From Roseinatronobacter sp. S2 (GTDB taxonomy: Bacteria > Pseudomonadota > Alphaproteobacteria > Rhodobacterales > Rhodobacteraceae), in the NCBI RefSeq assembly GCF_029581395.1, contig NZ_CP121113.1:983501-1047500 (forward strand): 64,000 bases of DNA, in the 5' to 3' direction. Shown here piece by piece: positions 44,356-53,173 of this stretch; within the stretch, counting starts at the first letter, position 1, and every line of letters starts with the position of its first letter. A program made the position numbers and the translations under genes. The notes under the pieces were generated by a model. That model saw only the letters and a list, made by a program, of their open reading frames with translations. It was not told the DNA's origin and searched no databases.

Positions 44356-45444
44356 TCACAAACCGTAGGTGGACAGATCGACATTCTCCCAGATTTCATC
44401 CATCGCACGGGCGGCCAGTGCTTCGGGATCATCGCCAAGTTCCTCGACGATTGCGGTCCATTTTTCGACGAGTTCCGCGAAATCTGCGGCCAGCGGATCG
44501 GCGCTGATGCGCGCTTCGGCGTCGGCGGCAGAAAATGCGTTCGAAGCTTCCAGCAGGGACTCATCGGGTGTGATGACTTCGATTCCTGCATCTGCAACGG
44601 CATTGCGGGCGGCTTCAGGCAGCTGGAACCCCCAGCGGTCAGTTAGGGTCGGGTTGGCGCGGTTGGCTGCACGCACGAAGGTTGCGCGGTCTTCCTCGTT
44701 CATGGTGGACCATGTGGACTGGTTCACAGTGAAGTTCGATGTCACATGATATGTCCCCAGCGGAACGCTGGTTGTATAGCGTGCCACATCGACCAGACGG
44801 AAGGACAGCATGTCAACGATGGACGCCATGGAGCCGTCAATCGTGCCTTGGTTCATGCCCTCAAACTGTTCGCCGACAGGCATGTTCACAGGCGTTGCGC
44901 CAAAATGCTCTGCCCAACGCGAGAAGGGTGCGCCGCCAGACCGCAGGCGCAGGCCCTGCAGGTCTTCAGCGGTGCGCACGGGCGATGTTGTGATCAGAAC
45001 ATAGGGGTCGGACGCGCCTGCACCCAGAAACACCATGCCTTCGCTGCTGAATTCCTGCTGGCAGGGTTCACAATTCACCACGAATTCCGTCATTGCCAGC
45101 GCCATCGCGTGCGAAACACGACCGATCAGGGCCATGTCGCCTGCAACATTGGTGCGCGGGAAATCTGCGGGAAAGAACAGCGGCAACAGGTTGCCGACAT
45201 TGATCAGTTCTGATTGCAGCGCGTCGGGAACCTGCGTCAGCGATACCACTTCGGGGCCGATCAGTGTCAGGCTCATGCTGCCGCCGCTTTCTTCTTCAAG
45301 ATAGGTGGCGAATTTTTCATACATATATGTCGAGGGGTGCGCTTGCGACGCGCCTGCGGCACCGCGCAGGTTCTGTGCTTGCGCACCACTTGTGGCGGCA
45401 ACGGCAAAAGCTGCGCCCATCATCAGTGTTCTTGTCAGTTTCAT
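44356..45444 (-). CDS. dctP: TRAP transporter periplasmic binding protein (DctP)
   Basis: A 362-residue secreted binding protein of the DctP/TAXI-like TRAP family, with signal peptide MKLTRTLMMGAAFAVAATSG ending AQAQ. Family signs: LQGLRLRSGGAPFSRWAEHFG (as LQGLRLRSGG, APFSRWAEHFG), Arg in the carboxylate-binding loop, and FEGMNQGTIDGSM. GGGAGGA precedes ATG 45444. It binds the substrate in the periplasm. The aromatic-acid setting suggests a hydroxycinnamate or related acid; not proven. Confidence 0.93.
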   Translation of the reverse strand: MKLTRTLMMGAAFAVAATSGAQAQNLRGAAGASQAHPSTYMYEKFATYLEEESGGSMSLTLIGPEVVSLTQVPDALQSELINVGNLLPLFFPADFPRTNVAGDMALIGRVSHAMALAMTEFVVNCEPCQQEFSSEGMVFLGAGASDPYVLITTSPVRTAEDLQGLRLRSGGAPFSRWAEHFGATPVNMPVGEQFEGMNQGTIDGSMASIVDMLSFRLVDVARYTTSVPLGTYHVTSNFTVNQSTWSTMNEEDRATFVRAANRANPTLTDRWGFQLPEAARNAVADAGIEVITPDESLLEASNAFSAADAEARISADPLAADFAELVEKWTAIVEELGDDPEALAARAMDEIWENVDLSTYGL

Positions 45445-45484
45445 GGTGTTTATCCTCCCAGGTGTTAATCTTAAATATTGTCCC

Positions 45485-46021
45485 TCAGGCTTGGCGCGGT
45501 TGGTCTGCGCACGTCTCCTCCGTTGGGGCAATTCCGCAATATTTCCGCAGCAAGCGGTTCAGATCCTGCTGTTCGGTTTTGGTCAGCCCGCCGCTTTCAT
45601 GGGGGGCATTGGCGCTGTACATTGCGCGCGCCTTTTCCAATGCCACCAGTCCCGCAGGCCGGACTGACAGCATGACCGTGCGCCGGTTTTTCGGGGGAAT
45701 GGTGCGAATAACAAGGCCGCGATCTTCGAACCCGCGTATCAGGCGGGTCATTGCTGCGGCCTTGATATACAGCGCGCGGGCAAGCTGGCCCTGTCTTACG
45801 CCGGGGGTTCGGGCGATGACCTGAAGTATTGTGAATTCTGCCGCACTCAGGCAGATGGCGCCTTCGCTTTGGTCCAGTGTTTCACGCACTTGCAGCCATG
45901 CCATGCGCAGCAGGAAACCCGTGTTGTGCCGCAGTCCGCCGAAGTTCAGCCCGTCTTCAGGGTCCGTCAGTGGCGGAGAATCATTGAGCTGCGCTGTCGC
46001 CCCTCGTGCGTTTTCCGGCAT
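45485..46021 (-). CDS. MarR family regulator (TRAP/aromatic operon)
   Basis: A 178-residue MarR-type winged-helix protein; the DNA-binding core is about 60-130 (LSAAEFTILQVIARTPGVRQ, ARALYIKAAAMTRLIRGFEDRGLV). GAGGGGG lies before ATG 46021. A 22-bp inverted repeat over its promoter (46058-46079) suggests it represses itself and the TRAP genes that follow after 40 bp. A ligand, possibly an aromatic acid or its CoA ester, is inferred. Confidence 0.9.
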   Translation of the reverse strand: MPENARGATAQLNDSPPLTDPEDGLNFGGLRHNTGFLLRMAWLQVRETLDQSEGAICLSAAEFTILQVIARTPGVRQGQLARALYIKAAAMTRLIRGFEDRGLVIRTIPPKNRRTVMLSVRPAGLVALEKARAMYSANAPHESGGLTKTEQQDLNRLLRKYCGIAPTEETCADQPRQA

Positions 46022-46044
46022 GACAAATTCCCCCTCTGAAAGAA

Positions 46045-46079
46045 ATGTTATGCGATTAACTGTTCCAGATCAAACAGTT
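46045..46079 (-). promoter_or_regulatory. Promoter and operator of the marR-TRAP operon
   Basis: Minus-strand promoter TTGATC (46068-46073), 17-bp spacer, TAACAT (46045-46050). AACTGTT (46058-46064) and AACAGTT (46073-46079) form a perfect 7-bp inverted repeat with an 8-bp spacer, covering the -35 box and upstream spacer. This position suits repression by the MarR protein encoded 24 bp downstream. Confidence 0.7.
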
Positions 46080-46113
46080 TCTTCTGGTGCTTTTTGTGTG
46101 ATCCGGCGCGCGT

Positions 46114-47898
46114 TCATGCCGTGATGATTTTATCATGATCGCCGAACAGGTCCGCAATGCGTTGGGCGTGGCTGTCGCGCATTGCGCGTTGGTTCAGGCT
46201 GCCTTTTTCAGTGATTTCGCCCTTGTCGAAACTGGGCGTTGTATCCACCACCAAGGCCCTGCGCACACGGCTGGCGGAACCGGTGGCAAGTTTTGCAGCC
46301 TTTGCCAGACGGTCTTGCAGCAGCGCGGTCAGGTCTTCGTCCGGCATCGATCTGGCGTTGCTTGACAGCAGCAGCAATGCGCCCAGTTCGGGCTGGTTTT
46401 CCCCCACGATCACCGCATCGCGAATCAGCCCTCCCATGGCATCGACCAGTGCCGCCCGTACGGCCCCCACAGACACCCATGTGCCTGTCGACAGCTTGAA
46501 GTTTTCCGCCACGCGCCCGTCGAAATAAAAGCCCTTGGCCAGATCCTGCGGATCGGCGGGGCGCAGCGCATCGCCCAGACAGTAGAATCCTTCGTCGTCG
46601 AACGCATCGGCGGTGCGGGCAGGGTCGCCAAAATACCCTGGTGTGATGGTCGGCCCTTTCAGGCGCGCTTCCAGCTTGTCGCCCGATGGCACCAGTTTCA
46701 GTGTCAGCCCGCGCGACGGAACGCCCAGATTGCCCGCCTTGTCCTGAACATGGGTGCAGGCCAGCGCGAAGGGGGCGGTTTCGGTTGCTCCCAGCCCCGT
46801 GGCCAGCAGCACATCGCGCCCCGTCACCTTGCGCCCCAGCGCGGACAGGCGGTCCCATGTGTGTTGCGCCATGCCTGCGCCCGCATAGAACAACATGCCC
46901 AGTTTCGCATAGAATTTCTGTGCCAGCGCGTTGTCCTGTTCCAGCGCATCAATCAACATGTCATAGCCGACAGGCACGTTGAAATACCATGTGCAGGACA
47001 CGTCTTGCAGGTTGCGCAGGGTTTCGTCGAATTTGCCGGGAACAGGGCGCCCGTCGTCAATATAGTAGCTGCCGCCATTGGTCAGGACCAGATAATTGAC
47101 CTTGTTTCCCGCAGCGGTATGGTTCCACGGTGCCCAGTCCAGCACAACGGGCGGTTCCCATGTCACAAAGCGGTAGCAATCGCGCATCATCGTGGCCATG
47201 GCGCAGATCATGCGGTTGGTGTTTATCACGGCCTTCGGGCTGCCGGTGGACCCTGATGTAAACAGATATTTGACCACAGTTTCAGGGGTAAGTGTGGCGC
47301 GCGCGGTATCTGCCGCGGCCGGATCGGCTGTCAGCAACGTATCAAACGCGACCGCATCTGCACCGCCGTCACGCAGCGTGATGACCGTCCGGCCCGTGGC
47401 CGCGATTGCCGCAAGTGCGGGCGCGAACGCCGCGCCGTTGTCGGCGAATACCGCACCCGGTTGCAGCAGCGTGGCAATGTCGCGCAGCTTTCCATGGTCC
47501 TTGGACACCAGCGAATAGGCAGGGGACACGGGCGCATAGGGAATGCCCGCATAGGTGCAGGCAATGCCCAGCAGCGCGTGTTCCAGACTGTTTTCGGACA
47601 GCACCAGCAAGGGCCGGTCTGGCCCCAGCCCCAGACCCAGCAAGGCCGATCCGATGTGGCGTGCCATGGCGCGCGCCTGCGCATAGCTAATGCGCCGCCA
47701 GTCCCCGCCCCCGTCGCGGCGTGCCATCCATGTGGCGTCCGGTGTCGCATCGGCCCATTTGTCCAGATAATCGGCGACCAAGGGTAAATGGTCTGGCAGG
47801 GGGTCTGTCTGGCGCATCAGAATTGTGCCATCGGGGCGGTGTTCATAGTCAAACACGGGCGACCAGAAGCGGGCCTTGGCGGGGGGCTGGACGGTCAT
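46114..47898 (-). CDS. ferA: Feruloyl-CoA synthetase-like AMP-forming ligase
   Basis: A 594-residue adenylate-forming enzyme. Motifs: P-loop YLFTSGSTGSPKAVINT (about 214-230), A5 LATGLGATETAPFAL (about 385), A7/A8 ending in GDALRPADPQ and FYFDGRVAENFKLSTGTWV, and catalytic Lys region FDKGEITEKGSLNQ near the C-terminus. The N-terminal style (MTVQPPAKARFWSP, WADATPDATWMARRD) fits feruloyl/coumaroyl-CoA synthetases. It activates hydroxycinnamates with ATP and CoA. It lies upstream of marR and the TRAP genes and converges with nothing; another MarR gene is just before it. Confidence 0.88.
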   Translation of the reverse strand: MTVQPPAKARFWSPVFDYEHRPDGTILMRQTDPLPDHLPLVADYLDKWADATPDATWMARRDGGGDWRRISYAQARAMARHIGSALLGLGLGPDRPLLVLSENSLEHALLGIACTYAGIPYAPVSPAYSLVSKDHGKLRDIATLLQPGAVFADNGAAFAPALAAIAATGRTVITLRDGGADAVAFDTLLTADPAAADTARATLTPETVVKYLFTSGSTGSPKAVINTNRMICAMATMMRDCYRFVTWEPPVVLDWAPWNHTAAGNKVNYLVLTNGGSYYIDDGRPVPGKFDETLRNLQDVSCTWYFNVPVGYDMLIDALEQDNALAQKFYAKLGMLFYAGAGMAQHTWDRLSALGRKVTGRDVLLATGLGATETAPFALACTHVQDKAGNLGVPSRGLTLKLVPSGDKLEARLKGPTITPGYFGDPARTADAFDDEGFYCLGDALRPADPQDLAKGFYFDGRVAENFKLSTGTWVSVGAVRAALVDAMGGLIRDAVIVGENQPELGALLLLSSNARSMPDEDLTALLQDRLAKAAKLATGSASRVRRALVVDTTPSFDKGEITEKGSLNQRAMRDSHAQRIADLFGDHDKIITA

Positions 47899-47970
47899 GG
47901 ATTGGGTTCTCCGAATGGTGGCGTTGGGACGCGGATAGGGATTGTGGGCTGCGCAGTCTTTGCCGCCGTG

Positions 47971-48453
47971 TCAGTCATTTATGTCGGATTCATGCGTGGT
48001 GCGCAGCTTGCGCAGAAGCTGTAACAACTGTGCCTGTTCTTGCGGGTGAAGGGCTGACAGCAGCGGCTGTTCGCGGGCCTGCGCTTGCGACATGACAAGG
48101 TTGAATTGTTCGCAGCCCTGCGTCGTGGGCAGCAGCGCTTGCGAGCGTCTGTCCCCCGGCACGGCTTCGCGCCGGACCAGACCGCTGCCTTCCAGATCGT
48201 CAATGATGGCGACAATGCCGGAACGTTCTATGCCCAGCCGCCGTGCCACGTCACTTTGAGTAATATGCGGGCATTCCACGATAAGGGCCAGGATCGACAT
48301 CGCACGCGGCGACATGCCAGCGCTTTCGACACCAAGGCGAAAATCATCGCGAAAAATCATATAGGCGCGCTTCAGGTTGTATCCGAAAAGCGATTCTATG
48401 CTGCGCTCTGTGGCGTCATCATGGACCGGGTCCTGGTCTGTAGGTGTTTGCAT
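47971..48453 (-). CDS. MarR family regulator, CouR-like
   Basis: A 160-residue MarR-type regulator. The wing-helix region is about 52-118 (ALIVECPHITQSDVARRLGIE, IVAIIDDLEGSGLVRREAVPGDRRS). GGAAG precedes ATG 48453. It diverges from the crotonase gene and lies beside the feruloyl-CoA synthetase, as CouR of Rhodopseudomonas palustris does beside its hydroxycinnamate genes. By analogy it may be released from DNA by a cinnamoyl-CoA thioester. Confidence 0.9.
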   Translation of the reverse strand: MQTPTDQDPVHDDATERSIESLFGYNLKRAYMIFRDDFRLGVESAGMSPRAMSILALIVECPHITQSDVARRLGIERSGIVAIIDDLEGSGLVRREAVPGDRRSQALLPTTQGCEQFNLVMSQAQAREQPLLSALHPQEQAQLLQLLRKLRTTHESDIND

Positions 48454-48514
48454 GTCATCTTCCGGCAAGTTCAGCGTGGGGCAATGCGTTCGCGGACAGG
48501 TAACGATTAGCAGG

Positions 48515-48550
48515 TTGATAGTTACCTTACAATACTGTTTACTATGTAAC
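48515..48550. promoter_or_regulatory. Operator-like region between marR and the crotonase gene
   Basis: GTTAC (48521-48525) and GTAAC (48546-48550) are inverted repeats about 20 bp apart, flanking TTACAATACTGTTTACTAT, itself an imperfect palindrome. TTGATA (48515-48520) with TACTAT (48540-48545) could form the crotonase promoter, spacing 19. Likely target of the divergent MarR; assignment is inferred. Confidence 0.5.
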
Positions 48551-48591
48551 GTATTTCTGCGATACGAGAACTGACCAGACAGGAGAGAACG

Positions 48592-49383
48592 ATGGACGGC
48601 ACCACGCAAACGCTTGTGACATATGAGCTTCAGGGCGACATTGCCGTCATTGGGCTGAACCGCCCTGAAAAGCGCAATGCCATTTCGGACCGGCTGGTCG
48701 AGGCACTGCACGTTGTGGCAACCCGTGCCAGAGCAGAAGCCCGCGCTGCTGTCATTCACGGTGCTGGCGACCATTTCTGCGCCGGGCTTGATCTGGCCGA
48801 ACACAAGGAAAAGCCCCTGTTCGAGGCGATTCAGGGGTCGCGGCGCTGGCATACGGTGTTTACCGAATTTGAACGTGGGGAAATCCCGTTCATCAGTGCG
48901 CTGCATGGCGCCGTGGTGGGCGGCGGGTTTGAACTGGCCGCCGCAACCCATATTCGCGTGGCCGATGAAAGCACGTTCTTTGGCCTGCCCGAAGGCCAGC
49001 GCGGCATTTTCGTGGGCGGCGGCGGGTCTGTGCGTGTGGGCCGCCTGATCGGGGCTGCGCGCATGACCGACATGATGCTGACAGGGCGCACCGTGTCCCC
49101 TGCCCAGATGGAGCAATGGGGCGGCGTGTCCTATGTCGTGCCCAAGGGGCGTGCGCTGGACACGGCCATGGACCTTGCGCGCGCGGCTGCATCCAACGCG
49201 CCAATGTCGAATTACGCGGTGCTGAATGCCCTGCCGCGTATTGCCGAAATGTCGGTCGAGGATGGCTTGTTCACCGAATCGATTGTGTCTGCGCTGACAT
49301 CGGAAACACCCGAAGCAAAGCAACGCCTGCGTGATTTTCTGGAAAAGCGCACTGCCCGCCTGAAAGCCCCTGACGCGCAGTAA
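48592..49383 (+). CDS. Enoyl-CoA hydratase/isomerase (crotonase) family protein
   Basis: A 263-residue crotonase. The oxyanion-hole blocks are present: FCAGLDLAEH (about 62-71) and ISALHGAVVGGGFELAAATH (about 101-120), then RVADESTFFGLPEGQRGIFVGGG (as RVADESTFFGLPEG, QRGIFVGGG). Genes for hydroxycinnamate use need a hydratase or hydratase-lyase at this step (feruloyl-CoA to vanillin plus acetyl-CoA, or to the 3-hydroxyacyl-CoA). The sequence alone cannot say which. AGGAGAG precedes ATG 48592. It is followed closely by the amidohydrolase. Confidence 0.9.
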   Translation: MDGTTQTLVTYELQGDIAVIGLNRPEKRNAISDRLVEALHVVATRARAEARAAVIHGAGDHFCAGLDLAEHKEKPLFEAIQGSRRWHTVFTEFERGEIPFISALHGAVVGGGFELAAATHIRVADESTFFGLPEGQRGIFVGGGGSVRVGRLIGAARMTDMMLTGRTVSPAQMEQWGGVSYVVPKGRALDTAMDLARAAASNAPMSNYAVLNALPRIAEMSVEDGLFTESIVSALTSETPEAKQRLRDFLEKRTARLKAPDAQ

Positions 49384-49432
49384 GCCCCCGCGCGTGCCTC
49401 CACCCTTCAAATTGCCTGCAAAGGATCAGCCC

Positions 49433-50311
49433 ATGAACCTGGACGAGATCGTCGCAATCGACTTTCACACCCATGCAGAAGAACCCTGCAACTGCCACCG
49501 CGATGACGGATATAACGAATTTCAGCAAGGGATGGCTGCGTATTTCAAAAACCCGGCCGGGGCAGATGGAATGTTGCCCACCGTTCCGCAAACCGCCGCC
49601 TATTACCGCGAGCGCAAGATTGCCGCTGTGATTTTCGGGGTCGATGCAGAACGCGAAACCGGCTTTTACCGGCACACCAACGAAGAAATCGCGCAACATT
49701 GTGCGGAAAATTCCGACATTCTGATTCCCTTCGCGTCCATCGATCCGGCCAAGGGCAAGCTGGGCGCACGCGAAGCGCGCCGCCTTGTGCGCGATTTCGG
49801 GGTCAAGGGGTTCAAATTCCACCCGACCATGCAGGGGTTCTTCCCCAATGACCGCATGGCCTATCCCTTGTATGAAGCCATCGCCGAAGAAGGCGCGGTT
49901 ATGTTGTTCCACACGGGGCAAACAGGGGTCGGGTCGGGCATGCGCGGGGGGATGGGCATGCGGCTGAAATATTCAAACCCCATGCATATCGATGATGTCG
50001 CGGTGGATTTCCCCGATACACAGATCGTTCTGGCGCACCCCTCCTTTCCCTGGACGGAAGAGGGGCTTTCCGTCGCGCAGCATAAACCCAATGTCTATAT
50101 CGACATGTCGGGCTGGGCGCCGAAATATTTCCCGCCGATCTTCATCCATTACGCCAACACGCTGCTGAAACGCAAAATGCTGTTCGGGTCGGACTGGCCC
50201 GCGATCACACCGGACCGATGGTTAAGTGATTTTGCGGAACTCAACATCCGCGACGAAGTGCGCCCGCTGATCCTGAAGGAAAATGCCGCGCGCCTGCTGA
50301 AGCTGATGTAG
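49433..50311 (+). CDS. Amidohydrolase family protein (COG2159 type)
   Basis: A 292-residue metal-dependent hydrolase with an amidohydrolase barrel: metal-binding DFHTHAEE (about 8-15), VKGFKFHPTM (about 126), MLFHTGQTG (about 161), VLAHPSFPW (about 199) and FGSDWPAITPD (about 258). AAGGA lies before ATG 49433. It is 49 bp after the crotonase, so co-transcribed. In Rhodococcus hydroxycinnamate clusters a hydrolase of this superfamily (CouO) cleaves the beta-keto-CoA chain; gamma-resorcylate-type decarboxylation or 2-pyrone/oxalomesaconate hydration are also possible. The role is inferred from context. Confidence 0.88.
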   Translation: MNLDEIVAIDFHTHAEEPCNCHRDDGYNEFQQGMAAYFKNPAGADGMLPTVPQTAAYYRERKIAAVIFGVDAERETGFYRHTNEEIAQHCAENSDILIPFASIDPAKGKLGAREARRLVRDFGVKGFKFHPTMQGFFPNDRMAYPLYEAIAEEGAVMLFHTGQTGVGSGMRGGMGMRLKYSNPMHIDDVAVDFPDTQIVLAHPSFPWTEEGLSVAQHKPNVYIDMSGWAPKYFPPIFIHYANTLLKRKMLFGSDWPAITPDRWLSDFAELNIRDEVRPLILKENAARLLKLM

Positions 50312-50312
50312 C

Positions 50313-50337
50313 AAAAAGGGGCCTTCCGGCCCCTTTT
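50313..50337. terminator. Bidirectional terminator between the converging aromatic operons
   Basis: GGGGCC TTCC GGCCCC (50318-50333), preceded by AAAAA (50313-50317) and followed by TTTT. A classic rho-independent hairpin in both directions, at the junction of the amidohydrolase and galD stops; the galD stop codon lies just inside the T side. Confidence 0.85.
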
Positions 50338-51424
50338 ATCCAGCGTTTTCCGGTCTTGGCGGCGCGGGAAAGACCCGCCCGTCGAAAATCTTGCGCGCGG
50401 TGCGCATGACGCCCGCGCGGGTCACCGCGCCATTGGCGTCTGTTTCGATCAGAACATCGGCGGCCCCTGTCGGGTGCTCAATGATGTAGCGGCCATCTTG
50501 CGGCCTGCGCGCCAAAGGATATGCCACACTTCCGGGGATGGTGCAGGCCGTCGCCACCGAGACAGCGGCAAAAACACCGATTGTCGCGTGGCACCGATGC
50601 GGGATGAAACTGCGGGTGGAAATCGCGCCACCTGCAACCGCTTCAGACACCAGCGTCATTTTCGGCACGGATTTGTCGCGCACATCGCCCAACTGCATCA
50701 TCGGACCCACGGCCAGACGTATCGCCTCCAACCGCGATTTCAACGCATCATTGGTGTCCAGATCCTCGCGGCTTTCCTGTCCGGCTATCCCGAAATCAGT
50801 GGCGCGCAGCACCACAATCGGCATGCCGTTATCGATGCAGGTGACCTCCACCCCCTCCACCATATCCACGGCATTGCCCGTGGGCAGAAGTGCCCCGCAC
50901 ATCGACCCCGCAATGTTTTCAAACAGCAAGGGCAGGGCGGCATGACGGCCCGGCACCCCGTCTATGGCCGTGTCCCCCGCATAGCTGACCTTGCCCTGCG
51001 GCGTGCATACGCGCGCCAAAGCCACCTCGCCGGTGTTGCGCATGTGAATGCGCACCGTCGTTTCGCCATCCTGCGCACGAACCAACCCGCGCTCAATCGC
51101 GGCTGGTCCGACACCGGCCAGAATATTGCCGCACCCTTGGGCGTCCGACACAAGTGCCTGATCGACAAAAACCTGCAAGAACTGATAATCGACATCCGCA
51201 TCGTCGCGACTTGGCGGCGACAGGATTGCCACTTTCGACACCAGCGGATCACCGCTGCCCATGCCGTCAATCTGGCGCGGATCGGGGCTACCCATGATGC
51301 GCAGCAACAGCGTATCGCGCGCGTCTGGGTCGTCCGGCAGGTTGCTGGCCAGAAAATACGCCCCTTTTGATGTGCCCCCCCGCATCCAAAGGCAGGGAAT
51401 GCCCTGATCGTCGATCTCAGACAT
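50336..51424 (-). CDS. galD: 4-oxalomesaconate tautomerase (GalD, PrpF family)
   Basis: A 362-residue PrpF-fold isomerase. Signs: CLWMRGGTSKGAYFLASNLP (about 10-29), DAQGCGNILAGVGPAAIERG (about 93-112), and the C-terminal IPHRCHATIGVFAAVSVATA. It converts the keto and enol forms of 4-oxalomesaconate in gallate or protocatechuate 4,5-cleavage pathways. ATG 51424 has AGGGG upstream; an earlier ATG at 51439 is possible. It is last in the GalB-dioxygenase-GalC-GalD operon. Confidence 0.9.
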   Translation of the reverse strand: MSEIDDQGIPCLWMRGGTSKGAYFLASNLPDDPDARDTLLLRIMGSPDPRQIDGMGSGDPLVSKVAILSPPSRDDADVDYQFLQVFVDQALVSDAQGCGNILAGVGPAAIERGLVRAQDGETTVRIHMRNTGEVALARVCTPQGKVSYAGDTAIDGVPGRHAALPLLFENIAGSMCGALLPTGNAVDMVEGVEVTCIDNGMPIVVLRATDFGIAGQESREDLDTNDALKSRLEAIRLAVGPMMQLGDVRDKSVPKMTLVSEAVAGGAISTRSFIPHRCHATIGVFAAVSVATACTIPGSVAYPLARRPQDGRYIIEHPTGAADVLIETDANGAVTRAGVMRTARKIFDGRVFPAPPRPENAG

Positions 51425-51430
51425 GAACGG

Positions 51431-51493
51431 CCCCTTCATCTTGCTGAAAATACTCTATGGGCGCATCGCCAAGGACGGGGGCAGACAGCCCCC
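51431..51493 (-). repeat. Intergenic hairpin repeat element, copy 2
   Basis: Minus strand: GGGGGC-AGACA-GCCCCC type hairpin (51477-51482 with 51488-51493), then about 20 bases on GAGTATTTTCAGCAAGATGA (51431-51455 region). This matches copy 1 at 42231-42325 in plan: G-rich hairpin, then a TATTT...AGA(A)TGAA tail. Here the tail runs into the galD ribosome site. Confidence 0.55.
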
Positions 51494-51503
51494 CTAGCCT
51501 GCA

Positions 51504-52175
51504 TCAGATGTATTTCAGGCCCTTCTCGGCCAGTCTTGCGCGCATGTTGTAAATATCCAGCCCCAATTCACCCGCCGCCAGCCTTTTGCGCTTGGCCTCT
51601 TCCGCGTCCAGCCGTTCGGTGGCTTTGGCGGCCACTTTGGCGGCCTGCGCGTGGGGCACGACGACGACGCCATCATCATCGGCGATAATCACATCACCCG
51701 CCTGTACGGCCTGACCTGCGCAGACAATCGGCACATTCACCGACCCCAAGGTTTCCTTCACGGTGCCTTGTGCCGAAATGGCCTTGGACCAGACCGGAAA
51801 GCCCATCTCCTGCAAATCGGCCACATCGCGCACACCTGCATCGATGATCAGCCCGCGAGAGCCCCGCGCCATGGCGCTGGTGGCCAGCAGATCGCCGAAA
51901 TAGCCATTGTCGCAGGGGCTGGTGGGGGAAAGAACCAGAATGTCACCGGGTTGCAACTGTTCAATGGCGACATGCAGCATCCAGTTGTCACCGGGGGGCG
52001 CGCTGATGGTCACGGCAGACCCCGCAATGCGTGCCCCGCGCCAGATGGGCCGCATATAGGCGGCAAGACAGCCCGTGCGCCCCTGCGCTTCGTGCACGGT
52101 GGCCACGCCTGCGCGGCCAAGCGTGTCAATAACAGCGCTGTCCGCGCGGGGAATACTCTGGACAACAACGGACAT
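51504..52175 (-). CDS. galC: 4-carboxy-4-hydroxy-2-oxoadipate aldolase (GalC/LigK, RraA-like fold)
   Basis: A 223-residue RraA-fold aldolase. Visible: [19 protein letters not shown] (about 17-35), [25 protein letters not shown] region with the G-x20-R-D metal/active-site end [10 protein letters not shown] (about 109-118), and [13 protein letters not shown] near the C-terminus. It splits the last intermediate to pyruvate and oxaloacetate. AAAGG precedes ATG 52175; the gap to the dioxygenase stop is three bases. Confidence 0.9.
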   Translation of the reverse strand: MSVVVQSIPRADSAVIDTLGRAGVATVHEAQGRTGCLAAYMRPIWRGARIAGSAVTISAPPGDNWMLHVAIEQLQPGDILVLSPTSPCDNGYFGDLLATSAMARGSRGLIIDAGVRDVADLQEMGFPVWSKAISAQGTVKETLGSVNVPIVCAGQAVQAGDVIIADDDGVVVVPHAQAAKVAAKATERLDAEEAKRKRLAAGELGLDIYNMRARLAEKGLKYI

Positions 52176-52178
52176 GGA

Positions 52179-53159
52179 TCAGCCTTTCTGTGGCACAGGC
52201 GGGGTGCCATGGGTGTGGAATGTCTCGATGGTTTTCAACCCCCAGGCCTGCCCCTTCTTGCGGTCGGCCTCGGTCCAGCAGACGGGTTCCCAATCAGGTG
52301 CAAGGATCAGGCGCGCGCCCGCATTGGCCAGTTCCACGCGGTTTCCGGCGGGTTCCCAGACATACAGGAAAAACGTGCCCTGAATGGCGTGTTTGTGCGG
52401 GCCGGTTTCGATATGCACGCCGTTTTGCAGGAATATATCGGCGGCGCGCAAGATATCCTCGCGCTGGTCGGTGGCATAGGTGACATGATGCAGCCGCCCG
52501 CCCCCTTCGAAATATGGCCCGCCGCCATGTTCTTCGGTGCAGGCCAGATCATAGGTCTTGTTGTTGATGGTGAACCAGCACCCCCCGATGCGACCATTGT
52601 CCAGCTGGATGTATTCCGTCACCCTGCTGCCCAGACAGGTTTCCATGAAGTGGCGAAACTCACGCACATCGGCGGCCAGAAGGTTCAGGTGGTCAATCCG
52701 GCGCGGGGCCGCCCCCGTGAATGCACTGGCCATGTTCTTCAGCGCGGGTTTGTCGGCCGCGTCAGGTTCGGCGCGGCGGGTGTCGTAATATATCTCGAAC
52801 ACATGGCCGAACGGATCTTCAAAGCGGAAGGCGCGCCCATGGCTTTGATCGCCGTCAATCCAGCCATGCACCTTGTAGCCAGACGCCTTTATGATCGCCA
52901 CTCGCCGTTCCAGCGCATCGGGGCTGCTGGCGCGATACCCGATATGGCCCACGCCAGTGATGGCAGCGCGTGTCAACTTCAGGCTGGCATATTCATAATC
53001 TTCCCATGCCCGCAGATAGGCGCTGTTTTCATCCTGTCCCGACAGTTTCAGCCCGTAGACGCGGGTAAAGAAATCAAGGCTTTCGTCAAACCTGTCGGTC
53101 AGCATTTCGACATGGCCCAGATGGGCAATATCGAAACTTTGGGTCGTGGATGTGGCCAT
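52179..53159 (-). CDS. Type I extradiol (VOC) ring-cleavage dioxygenase
   Basis: A 326-residue two-domain vicinal-oxygen-chelate protein. In the second domain the likely Fe(II) ligands are His in RRIDHLNLLA (about 156), His in GRLHHVTYATD (about 224) and Glu in PAGNRVELA (about 275), as in BphC/catechol 2,3-dioxygenase. GGAGGG precedes ATG 53159. It lies between GalB and GalC, where a gallate dioxygenase (type II, GalA/DesB) would be expected; it is not of that family. It probably opens the aromatic ring whose product feeds GalBCD; the substrate is unknown. Confidence 0.88.
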   Translation of the reverse strand: MATSTTQSFDIAHLGHVEMLTDRFDESLDFFTRVYGLKLSGQDENSAYLRAWEDYEYASLKLTRAAITGVGHIGYRASSPDALERRVAIIKASGYKVHGWIDGDQSHGRAFRFEDPFGHVFEIYYDTRRAEPDAADKPALKNMASAFTGAAPRRIDHLNLLAADVREFRHFMETCLGSRVTEYIQLDNGRIGGCWFTINNKTYDLACTEEHGGGPYFEGGGRLHHVTYATDQREDILRAADIFLQNGVHIETGPHKHAIQGTFFLYVWEPAGNRVELANAGARLILAPDWEPVCWTEADRKKGQAWGLKTIETFHTHGTPPVPQKG

Positions 53160-53173
53160 GCGTCCCTCCGCTT

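Noticed and set aside
48454..49410. An upstream extension of the MarR frame over the crotonase region
   Set aside because: The extension is antisense to the crotonase gene and lacks motifs. The true start is ATG 48453 with GGAAG upstream, followed by a normal MarR sequence.
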